64,000 nt of DNA from Hahella sp. HNIBRBA332. Its GTDB lineage: Bacteria; Pseudomonadota; Gammaproteobacteria; Pseudomonadales; Oleiphilaceae. Shown one piece after another: positions 1 through 7,397 of this stretch. The notes under the pieces were generated by a model. The model was not told where the DNA came from, made no database searches, and saw nothing but the letters and a program-made list of their open reading frames with translations. The stretch spans positions 5,970,501 through 6,034,500 of the forward strand of contig NZ_CP132203.1 of assembly GCF_030719035.1 (NCBI RefSeq), given 5' to 3'. Positions within the stretch are counted from its first letter, which is position 1. Each line of letters starts with the position of its first letter. A program made the translations under genes and the position numbers.

Positions 1-801
1 GGCGACACGTAAAATAAAAAATGCTCTTTTATATTCCGCGTTATTAATGGCCATACCTTCTGCAATTGAACAAAAAACCGTCTTAAATGTAGCCGGAAGG
101 TTGGCTGGCATGGGGGCTGAAAAGTTATTTGGATCAAAATATGCGTGAGCGGGTCCAGACTCAAACAGGTCCCATAGTTTTAGAGGATTATGTAACTCAG
201 TAAAAACGCTATCCTCCTCAGCATAACCTACGTTAAAGCCTAGATTTTTAAAATATTCAACATACTCATCAGCACTCCTCAAATGGAACCACGGACAGTG
301 ATAGTTGCTATATGCATGTGATACTTGGCTAGTTTTAACTGTCTTTTCTATCGCTTCTTGTAACTCAGGGCACCATGTTTTTAGCGGCGTTTGAACCGCC
401 AAACAGCTACTGGATGTTAACAGCTGCTGTATACGCTTTAACGTCTTCTCAGGCGTTCGAAACCAATGCATTACAGAGTTGATAAAAGCCACGTCAAATT
501 TCCCTGATGACGCTAAAGGAAGCGTTTCAATATCACCTTCTATAAAGCGCCCTCTTGGCAAGAACTCCCTTGCGGACTTAATCATTCCTTTCGATATGTC
601 TATTCCGACAACATTCCCTGTCGTCAACTTCGCCAAAAGTGATGTAAGTCGGCCATTTCCGCAACCAATATCGATGACACTTTCACTCCCGCATAAAGTA
701 AGCAGATTGATTAACTTAACTCCAGCTGACTGCTGATTAACGCCTAATTTGTGGTATTTGTTGGCGACATTTGAAAAATCGACTGTCATATTATTCGTCA
801 T
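1..801 (-). CDS. Class I SAM-dependent methyltransferase (C-terminus cut by window edge)
   Basis: The minus strand is open from an ATG at 801 to the left edge, giving at least 267 residues with no stop, so the C-terminus lies outside the window. The N-terminal third carries the SAM-binding glycine motif VIDIGCGNGRL, an acidic residue at the end of strand 2 (VVGIDIS) and the later motif FDVAFINSVMHWF. This order is typical of Methyltransf_11/25-type small-molecule methyltransferases. The segment MHWF resembles the trans-aconitate methyltransferase/BioC group. A purine-rich stretch (AGGACA) lies just upstream of the ATG. It follows the 979-9188 operon on the same strand after a 177 bp gap, so cotranscription is possible but unproven. 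The substrate cannot be read from the sequence. Confidence 0.8.
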   Translation of the reverse strand, partial: MTNNMTVDFSNVANKYHKLGVNQQSAGVKLINLLTLCGSESVIDIGCGNGRLTSLLAKLTTGNVVGIDISKGMIKSAREFLPRGRFIEGDIETLPLASSGKFDVAFINSVMHWFRTPEKTLKRIQQLLTSSSCLAVQTPLKTWCPELQEAIEKTVKTSQVSHAYSNYHCPWFHLRSADEYVEYFKNLGFNVGYAEEDSVFTELHNPLKLWDLFESGPAHAYFDPNNFSAPMPANLPATFKTVFCSIAEGMAINNAEYKRAFFILRVA

Positions 802-978
802 TGTCCTATATAGCTTAATAAACCCTAGTGTTGTGCTCACACATCCCCAATTCGTTATCCCAAGAAAGTTAATGTCATTGGATCGCCCCTGCTACTCCTG
901 GCGGTATCTCCAACGGCAACCTGAGACAAACTGTGTTGATAGGAAAGGTACGCCTAGTGTGGGCTTTTAAGTATTCTT

Positions 979-1614
979 TCAGGCTTTATCTGCTGGTTGA
1001 CGGTCAGCCAGGACATCACTCCAAGGTGAACGGACCCGGTCTGGGGCTTTCGCCTTGAACCTGAAATCGCAACTTACGCGAGTCTGATTGGTTTGATTTG
1101 CGTATGTCCCGTGTTTTAGCAAACCGCCGTCCCACAACAAGGCCTCTCCATACTTTAGCGTGAGCGGCTGGTAGATGTTACTGTCGTAGCGCTCTTCGCA
1201 CCATACCGTGCAGGTTTCAAAGACGTCGGTGAAGGGTAGATAGCAGTTGATTTGATCCAGTCTGCTGGTGATATCCGCGTCACGGTGAAAGTCGCTCACA
1301 CAGCCAGTTCCAGCCAGATGCACGCGCATTTTCGGATGCGCGGAGTAACTGATCTTGCCGCCGTAGCGGGGCGCCAGCACATTGGCGATCCAGGCGTGAT
1401 ACACCTTATAAAATAGGGCGTCATCGGGTAGGCGCTGCATCAGCCTGCGCAGCGCCATGTTGTCCTGATAGTGCAGTTTCTCCCGGTGATTCTGCCGCCG
1501 CCACGCCACATGCAACTGGTCCAGCCGCCGCACTTTAAAGACATAGTGCGACAACACTTTCTGGAACGGATACTGCTCCGTATCGTAAGTCAGTGTCAGG
1601 GCGCGGCTAAGCAT
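979..1614 (-). CDS. StrG-like Fe(II)/2-oxoglutarate-dependent oxygenase
   Basis: This 211-residue protein has the layout of a small Fe(II)/2OG dioxygenase. An HxD pair (H110, D112, in DFHRDAD) is followed by a second metal histidine (H168, in LLKHGT) and a co-substrate arginine (R179, in NQTRVSCDFRF). The segments INCYLPFTDVFETCTVWCE and YGEALLWDGG resemble the StrG/phytanoyl-type oxygenases of secondary metabolism. The start is 4 nt after the stop of the upstream gene, so it is the last gene of a tight operon whose central member is an OphMA-like peptide methyltransferase. That context suggests a tailoring role such as hydroxylation of a peptide product. The fold call is good; the substrate is inference. 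Confidence 0.7.
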   Translation of the reverse strand: MLSRALTLTYDTEQYPFQKVLSHYVFKVRRLDQLHVAWRRQNHREKLHYQDNMALRRLMQRLPDDALFYKVYHAWIANVLAPRYGGKISYSAHPKMRVHLAGTGCVSDFHRDADITSRLDQINCYLPFTDVFETCTVWCEERYDSNIYQPLTLKYGEALLWDGGLLKHGTYANQTNQTRVSCDFRFKAKAPDRVRSPWSDVLADRQPADKA

Positions 1615-1618
1615 CAGA

Positions 1619-3208
1619 TCAAAACTCCAGGGTGCTTTCGCTGCTGAGGGTCTGGCCGCGAAACTTGGTGGTTATCTTCATCGCGCCGCTGACTTTTCCT
1701 GCACTGACGGCAACTCCGCTGACATCCATGGCGTAAGTCTTTGCCACAGTTTTGCCGTCCGCGGCGTAGAGTGTCACGGCAACGGAAGTCGGCTTATCGT
1801 CAGTGACATTGGTGACCACGGTTTTAAGTAATGAGCCATCGCTGCGAGTGATGGTTTTCTTATAGGCGGTAGTTTGGCCCTCTGCGTTTTTCATCGTGCT
1901 GGTGTGGGTCAGGTACTGGGGCGCGGAAGGCTGCGCTGACGTCGCCATCAGTTCTTCTGCGTGGGCAGTTGCGCTGGCCGCCGTGGGCGAGGTGAAGGTT
2001 TTGATCGTTTCGATGGAGCTGGAGTCTTTCAGGTTGGTCGTCGTGATTTTGGCGTGACCGCCAATGGGTTTGCGGCGATAGTTAAATTGAGTGTTGGCGT
2101 AGTCAGTTTCGATCAGAAATAGCGGCGTTTGCGTGTCCGGGTCCAGAGTTCGGCTTTGAATTTTGGTGGGCGCGCCGCTGGCGTTGTAACTGGCGTCCGT
2201 CATCGACATCAGCTTTTCCGCTGCGTTGTATTCCCGGGTATGAACCGTGCTGTTGATGGCTCTCAGTTCATTGTCGAAAGTCGCGCCTTCGTATGATGAA
2301 ACCACTTTACTGAGGACCTGGTTGTTAGCGTAGTTTTGCGTGACGGTATTTGACGGGACGCCGTTTCGATAGGTCACCACCGTTTTGTTCTGCAAGACCC
2401 CGTTGGGATCGCTGATGCTGTAATGGGCTTCGCCGCCGTCGATTTCGTTACGGGCGTTGAACTGGGTGTTTTGAAACTCCGTTAAGACCTGTGACTTCAT
2501 TGCGGCGGATGTCGGGTCGAAATTTTTGGTGTGAATCTGGTCTATGCGGCCGCTGGCGTTCATGAACACATTGGATTGTGAGTTCTCCGCGCGCGCGGCG
2601 TTCTTGGAGGAGACGGTGAAGTAACCGCCGGTAATACGGTCGCCGACGAACTTGGTGTTGCTGTAGTCGATGTCCGTATAGCCCTCTACGCCGCCTTGTC
2701 CCTCCGGCGAGTAATGGCGAAACGATCCGCTCGTTATCAGCTCATTGGCGTAAGTGACGACGCCGTCGCTGCGCAGGGTTTGAGAATCACCCCGGCGGGA
2801 GGTGAATTTGACCTGGCCGCTGTGAATGGTGGTGGCCGGCGTCCATTTCACATTACTGAAATCCGCTTCCACCTGCTTGGCGACGCCACTGGCGAAGCGA
2901 TTGTTGATTTGTGTTTTGGCCGTGGAGACATTGCCGTTGGCGAAAACGAGGGTGGAGCTGTTCAGCGCATTGCCATTGGCGTCCGTTGCGGTATGGCTCA
3001 GAGTTCCGCCCTGGATGTCGCCCTGCGGGGACAGTTTTAAGTTGGCATAACTGGTTTTGGAATAGGACGCGATTTGCTTGCCGTCCGACCCGTAATGAGT
3101 GGTGCTGGCGTTCTGCGGCAGGCTGGCGACGACGCCCGCTAACTGGCTGACGTTGGCGATATTTTCTGACGCTTCGAGGTGATCGCTGAGTTCGTGTGTG
3201 GCGTTCAA
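1619..3208 (-). CDS. Repeat protein of unknown function (six ~60-70 residue repeats)
   Basis: I place the start at a TTG (3208) because a strong GAGGAGGA ribosome binding site lies just before it and it begins 20 nt after the previous stop. The reading frame is open further up, to an ATG at 3289 that would overlap the upstream gene by 61 nt. From the TTG the protein has 529 residues. It contains about six diverged repeats recognisable by an aromatic-x-N-x-x-F/L segment followed 5-8 residues later by I-x-G-G: examples are DYSNTKFVGDRITGG, EFQNTQFNARNEIDGG and DYANTQFNYRRKPIGG. Segments between them are Ser/Thr-rich and predicted beta-rich. No signal peptide or membrane segment is seen. I do not recognise the family. 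The pattern recalls beta-strand repeat proteins such as YD or MORN-like sheets. Confidence 0.75.
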   Translation of the reverse strand: MNATHELSDHLEASENIANVSQLAGVVASLPQNASTTHYGSDGKQIASYSKTSYANLKLSPQGDIQGGTLSHTATDANGNALNSSTLVFANGNVSTAKTQINNRFASGVAKQVEADFSNVKWTPATTIHSGQVKFTSRRGDSQTLRSDGVVTYANELITSGSFRHYSPEGQGGVEGYTDIDYSNTKFVGDRITGGYFTVSSKNAARAENSQSNVFMNASGRIDQIHTKNFDPTSAAMKSQVLTEFQNTQFNARNEIDGGEAHYSISDPNGVLQNKTVVTYRNGVPSNTVTQNYANNQVLSKVVSSYEGATFDNELRAINSTVHTREYNAAEKLMSMTDASYNASGAPTKIQSRTLDPDTQTPLFLIETDYANTQFNYRRKPIGGHAKITTTNLKDSSSIETIKTFTSPTAASATAHAEELMATSAQPSAPQYLTHTSTMKNAEGQTTAYKKTITRSDGSLLKTVVTNVTDDKPTSVAVTLYAADGKTVAKTYAMDVSGVAVSAGKVSGAMKITTKFRGQTLSSESTLEF

Positions 3209-3228
3209 GGCGCATTCCTCCTCAAGGT

Positions 3229-5439
3229 TTAAAGAAGATGGGTTAAGTAGCGATTGACGATAAAAGTGGTGAGATTGAACTTTTCCCACTTATGCCATAA
3301 CAGCAATCCTCCCTTATGGCTGTTGTGGTGCGCGATATCCGCCAAGTGGCGAGCTGCCCAGTCAGGCAGAGTCGGTCCGCAATAATCGGGCGTCGTTGGA
3401 GAGATGGAGGAGCCGTAGCAAGTGAAAACGCCTTTCTCTTCGTGGGAACGGGTTGCGCCGTACAGCTCAATGGAGTTGATGATGGGATCGCGCAAAAAGG
3501 TCGCTTCCCCTTCGTAGCAGGCTTTGTCGCCGCCGCGCCAGCGCAGTGTCCCTCTGTTGAAAGAGAACTCTGGAACCACGCGCTGGTTAATCGTCAAACC
3601 GGTCTCCGACACTTTGACCTCGTTGATGTCCCGGTAAAAGCGTCCATCGGTGCGAACGGCGTATTCTCCATAGATGGCGCCAAGGTCATCACATCCGTTG
3701 AAACTGCAGGCTTGGGCGCTTAGCGCTTTACGTTCAGGGTTGGCTTCCAGAGCGACAAAAGCGGACTGGGCGCCGTCTCTGTTGGCGTCGCTCCAGATCT
3801 TGCCGATCAGCCGGCGTGCGCCGTTGGCGTCCACGTCCAGGCGCAGAAAACCGTGATGGGGGATCTGGCTGCTCGCCTTCCAGCGAATGGCTCCGGAGTC
3901 AAACGCAAAAGATCGGATGCGGGCGCCATTGATGTAGATAACGCTTTTATGACGCTGTTTGCGGGCGCCGATAATGGTTATCACAAACTGCTGTTCGGGC
4001 TCGATATAAACCCCGGTCCAGGGGAACAGATTGTTACGGAAGATAAAATCAATGGCGCCGCCCAAATGCGCCCACTCAACTTGATAATTTCGCGACTTCA
4101 ACCAGGTCTCGAAGGCGGCTCTGGCTTCCGCTTTGGGCTGGTCCCCAAGTGTTTTCACCAGCTCCATCGCGACGGACTTTTGCGTCAGACAGGCGGTCAC
4201 CGTCGCTTCTGTGGCGGGGGAGCGGATATAGGCGCCTTTGGCGGCGATTTGAATGGCGCCGGAATCCCGCGACGCCAGCATCGCCCGCTCACGATCTGAT
4301 AACGAGCTGAAACGAGGATCTTGCAGCGCGGCGCCGGGATCGCGGCGATACAGATCCTGCAAACGCGTATCGAAACGCAGTTCAATCAGGAAGCGACTGG
4401 CGGCGGTTTCATCCTGCCATTTGTAGGAAGCGGGGATGCGAAAGCGCTTAAAGGCGTCGAAGGCTTTCATTTCCCGGGGACCATAGCGGTCGATTTCCCG
4501 CAGGGGCGAGCGGGGCGTCATCAGTTTCTGCCCAGGCTCGATGACGCCCAGGTCGACGGCGGTCTGATAATCCGTCGGGACCACCTGCATAGGAGGAATG
4601 TAGAACGTGGACAGGCCGGTGATCCTGACCTGATTCGCCGGATCATGCAGTTCGCTCAGGCGATAGGTTTCGATCAGCGGGTCGATGGTGGGATAACGGG
4701 AGCCAATGTAGTGGGTGACTTCATAGTCCGCTCCGTAAATAGACTGCAGCCAGTGGATGAAATAGGAAAACTTGTTATTTAGGTATCCTTGCCGGCGATA
4801 ACCCATTTCTCCAATCAGGCCAACCTGCCATAACACCACATGAAGACTGGCGTCCAAATGGCGACGCCGGACCAGGCAATCAGTGGCTTCGTGAGTCTGC
4901 AGGCCCGGGTAGCAAGGGTCGATGCCCAGGTCGGAGCACAATGTGTCCAGCGCGCAGACGCCCGCCTTCATGGTGGCTTTATAGCCCTCCCGGCGCGCCA
5001 GTTTGATCGCCCGGTGCGTGGACAACACGAATATGCCCGGATGGCCGTAGAACACCACGACGACCTTGAGTCCCTGCCGCACCCAGTAGAGCTGGGCTTC
5101 CGTCATCTGCATGTAAGTGGTGTAGCGGACTTTGTCCTCTCCATACAGCACGTACAGATCCAACGAGTCCGGTCGCAACTGTTTGAGCCAGACCACGGTG
5201 GCGGGGTCGGCGACGCAGTACAGCACTTTGTCCGCTTCTTCGATGAGGCGGATGTCGCCGACGGAGATGCCAATGGTTTCGATCCCGGTCCCCAGTATGA
5301 TGAGCTCGCCTTGTTTTGAGCCGGCGGGGATTCCTCCTTCCTCGACCTCTCTCACAGTCTCCTTCAGCGCGGCGATGCCCTGAGCCAGTTCTTCCCAGTG
5401 CTTCTGATGATCTTCATATTTTGGATAAGCGCTCGCCAT
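3229..5439 (-). CDS. Borosin-type (OphMA-like) peptide backbone N-methyltransferase with ~330-residue C-terminal extension
   Basis: Residues ~44-290 are a tetrapyrrole-methylase (TP_methylase) fold protein. From memory it matches fungal OphMA nearly motif by motif: LIILGTGIETIG (47-57), LYCVADPAT (73-81), TTYMQM (107-112), VVFYGHPGIFV (128-138), FQVG-like LWQVG (203-207) and LSTFYIPP (276-283). R105 and Y109 align with the catalytic R72/Y76 of OphMA, and Y96/Y99 with its active-site tyrosines. Residues ~350-407 resemble the OphMA clasp/substrate-binding region (LSDRERAMLASRDSGAI against its LTPQERAALELGDSWAI). Where OphMA ends in a short core peptide, this protein continues for ~330 residues with two beta-type internal repeats (about 498-520 and 613-635, sharing F-x-F-D/N-x-G-x-I/L-R-W). 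ATG at 5439 follows GGGAGAA and lies 13 nt after the preceding stop. The enzyme family is clear; the substrate is unknown. Confidence 0.85.
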   Translation of the reverse strand: MASAYPKYEDHQKHWEELAQGIAALKETVREVEEGGIPAGSKQGELIILGTGIETIGISVGDIRLIEEADKVLYCVADPATVVWLKQLRPDSLDLYVLYGEDKVRYTTYMQMTEAQLYWVRQGLKVVVVFYGHPGIFVLSTHRAIKLARREGYKATMKAGVCALDTLCSDLGIDPCYPGLQTHEATDCLVRRRHLDASLHVVLWQVGLIGEMGYRRQGYLNNKFSYFIHWLQSIYGADYEVTHYIGSRYPTIDPLIETYRLSELHDPANQVRITGLSTFYIPPMQVVPTDYQTAVDLGVIEPGQKLMTPRSPLREIDRYGPREMKAFDAFKRFRIPASYKWQDETAASRFLIELRFDTRLQDLYRRDPGAALQDPRFSSLSDRERAMLASRDSGAIQIAAKGAYIRSPATEATVTACLTQKSVAMELVKTLGDQPKAEARAAFETWLKSRNYQVEWAHLGGAIDFIFRNNLFPWTGVYIEPEQQFVITIIGARKQRHKSVIYINGARIRSFAFDSGAIRWKASSQIPHHGFLRLDVDANGARRLIGKIWSDANRDGAQSAFVALEANPERKALSAQACSFNGCDDLGAIYGEYAVRTDGRFYRDINEVKVSETGLTINQRVVPEFSFNRGTLRWRGGDKACYEGEATFLRDPIINSIELYGATRSHEEKGVFTCYGSSISPTTPDYCGPTLPDWAARHLADIAHHNSHKGGLLLWHKWEKFNLTTFIVNRYLTHLL

Positions 5440-5452
5440 GTGACGTTCTCCC

Positions 5453-7300
5453 TTACAGAATTTTGGCGACGAATTTCAGGGCGACGCTGGCGCCGACTTT
5501 CAACGGCAGCGTTTTGCCCTGGTAGGTATAGCTGGCGAGAGTGGTGTAGGCTTTGGGCCAGTCGCTTTGCGAGGAATACTGCGCCATGGCGTTGACCGCC
5601 GCGTTCTCGTCGTCCTGACTCCAGCGCCAGGCGCTGAAGGCCTGATCCTCGGCGTCGTTTTTCAGGGACAGGATGCCGGATACCGCCATGTTCTGTTCGT
5701 CAGCGCTGGCGCCTTGGTCCACGTAATAAGAGAAGGTGGTCCAGCGTTCCTGAATCGTGTTGGCGGGGTTTTCCATGTAATCCATCAGCAAGCCCAGGGG
5801 CGCGGCTTCGGAAGGCTGTTCGTCAGCATAGCTGTCGCCGGCCTTTTTGCCCCACATACCCAACAGTTTCTGGGCGGCGGTCATGCCCCCCATCACGGCG
5901 GCGTTTTTCAGGACAAACTTGAAAATAGCGCCTTTGTTGGCCCAAAGAGACTGACCGATGTTCTTCACCAGCGAGCCCAGCGCCGAGCTGTCGACATTGA
6001 TATCCGTATCGATGTCGGTGTCGATATCGGTCACGTTGTCGACGACATTGTCCACCACCGTGTCTACGTCAGTGTCGATGTCCACGTCGATGTCCACATC
6101 CACGTCCACGACCACCAGGGCGTCGATATCTATGTCAATGTCTACGTCGATATCTACGTCCACATCGACGTCCGTGTCCACGTCGGTATCGACATCCACA
6201 TCTACATCCACGTCTACATCGGTATCCACGTCCACATTCACCAGATCGCCGTTGTCTGCCGCCGCACTGGTGAACTTACTGGATATCCATTGCGCGACGT
6301 TGCTGAGGTCGGACTTCACTGCGCTGATGACCGCCTGGCCTCCGGTTTTCAATGCGTTGAACAGCGTGGGAAGGTTCTTCGCCAGGGCGATGACCGTTTG
6401 GCTGATCATGATGATGTTAATGGCGGTGTAAGCGGTGTACGCCAAGTCATAGGCGGACATCCACCAGGCCAGTTGCGGAACCTGATAGGGCTGGACAATG
6501 ACGTCGTCGCCATCGACTTTGCCGGTAAAGAACAGTTCGTAAACGCCGGCGTCGCCGCCATGCATGATCATGTCCTGCATCACCGCGCTGAGATTGACGC
6601 CACTGGTGTCGGTGGCGCCGTTGGAGGTCAGCGTACCTTTGCTCAGCGTCAGCTCCACCGTGCTTCCGCTGGTGGGTTGATACAGAGCGCTGCCATCGGC
6701 GCCGAGAATAATCTGGCCGCTGCTGTCTTTCGGCAGCACCAGCGGAATCATGGGTTGCGGCGGTTGAGGGTTGTAGCAGTAGAGGGTCAGGCCTTCGCTG
6801 CCGGCCCAGGCGCGTACGTCGTTTTCCGCCCAATAGGAAACCGAGGAAAAGGTGTTGTAGTCAAAGCCGACATTGTTATCGGAGAACCATTGATTCAGTT
6901 TTTGGTTCTGTTGCGTCAGATCGCTGTTGTTTAGAATGATATCGTTGACCGCCAGCGCATTGGGGCTATAGGGACTGCCCTTGTAAGCCTGGTAGAAAGC
7001 GAAGGCTTTTTGCGCGCTGGTGAGGTCGTCCGCCGTGATGGTGACATTGGTGTCGCCGAGGATATTGGTGACCTGATTCAGCAGCGGCATGCCGTCCGAC
7101 TGGCGCGCAAACGACAGATTTTCCAGAGGGTTGGAGGGGGTATAGGTTTTTTTGGAATTGGCGGCGACGGAGTCCACTTTGGTGTAAACCGGGTACATCG
7201 TGCTGGGATTGTTCGCCGAGGCGCCGGAAGGCACGGTAAACGTATAGATATCGAGAGCTTCGCTATATTGATTGTCGATGTTAACCACATTCGCGGCCAT
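5453..7300 (-). CDS. Large putative membrane-associated protein with Asp/Val tandem repeat
   Basis: The ATG at 7300 is preceded by AAGGAGAT at good spacing, giving 615 residues; a longer open frame to 7378 has no comparable site. Residues 1-~270 form an acidic, Asn/Thr-rich globular region. A hydrophobic stretch follows around 280-315 (YDLAYTAYTAINIIMI and following). Then comes a very regular Asp-alternating repeat (~355-437: D-V/I/T-D-V/I/T) and a second hydrophobic stretch near 455-480 (FKFVLKNAAVMGGMTAA). The C-terminal ~150 residues are helical. The overall plan (soluble head, hydrophobic centre, low-complexity tail) is shared with the next gene upstream, suggesting functional partners or distant paralogues. 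No family recognised. It is immediately upstream of the OphMA-like gene, so a structural partner or modification substrate is possible. Confidence 0.75.
   Translation of the reverse strand: MAANVVNIDNQYSEALDIYTFTVPSGASANNPSTMYPVYTKVDSVAANSKKTYTPSNPLENLSFARQSDGMPLLNQVTNILGDTNVTITADDLTSAQKAFAFYQAYKGSPYSPNALAVNDIILNNSDLTQQNQKLNQWFSDNNVGFDYNTFSSVSYWAENDVRAWAGSEGLTLYCYNPQPPQPMIPLVLPKDSSGQIILGADGSALYQPTSGSTVELTLSKGTLTSNGATDTSGVNLSAVMQDMIMHGGDAGVYELFFTGKVDGDDVIVQPYQVPQLAWWMSAYDLAYTAYTAINIIMISQTVIALAKNLPTLFNALKTGGQAVISAVKSDLSNVAQWISSKFTSAAADNGDLVNVDVDTDVDVDVDVDVDTDVDTDVDVDVDIDVDIDIDIDALVVVDVDVDIDVDIDTDVDTVVDNVVDNVTDIDTDIDTDINVDSSALGSLVKNIGQSLWANKGAIFKFVLKNAAVMGGMTAAQKLLGMWGKKAGDSYADEQPSEAAPLGLLMDYMENPANTIQERWTTFSYYVDQGASADEQNMAVSGILSLKNDAEDQAFSAWRWSQDDENAAVNAMAQYSSQSDWPKAYTTLASYTYQGKTLPLKVGASVALKFVAKIL
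5991..6237 (-). repeat. Tandem repeat encoding alternating Asp-Val/Thr/Ile
   Basis: About 247 bp of degenerate hexamer-like repeats (GTCGAT/GTCCAC/GTATCG variants on the plus strand) encode ~80 residues in which every second residue is aspartate and the intervening ones are V, I, T or N. Synonymous codons vary along the tract, so the protein pattern is conserved better than the DNA. This argues for selection on the peptide rather than simple slippage. Regularly spaced acidic residues could bind calcium or form an extended beta structure, but this is not shown. Confidence 0.85.
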
Positions 7301-7339
7301 GCGGATCTCCTTCAAGCGTGAGTAGGGCGTGACAAAGGC

Positions 7340-7376
7340 GGCGACGGGAATGCGCGTCGCTGCGCATCCCGTCGCC
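7340..7376. other. Strong intergenic hairpin inside the operon
   Basis: The 97 bp gap between the first two genes of the operon contains a near-perfect inverted repeat: GGCGACGGGAATGCGC (7340-7355) pairs with GCGCATCCCGTCGCC (7362-7376) with a single bulged base and a 6 nt loop. There is no T-run on either side, so it is unlikely to be a complete intrinsic terminator. It could act as an mRNA processing or stability element that sets different expression of the two flanking genes. Confidence 0.6.
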
Positions 7377-7397
7377 ATTAGTCAATGAAGTGGGTGT

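Noticed and set aside
2696..5319. Several plus-strand ORFs of 114-159 residues (for example 4840-5319, 4321-4782)
   Set aside because: They lie opposite the OphMA-like and repeat-protein genes, show no motifs and no ribosome binding sites.
5567..6934. Plus-strand 455-residue open frame with His/Val repeats opposite the Asp-repeat gene
   Set aside because: It is the antisense shadow of the Asp/Val tandem repeat and the rest of the minus-strand gene, which has a good ribosome binding site and fits the operon.
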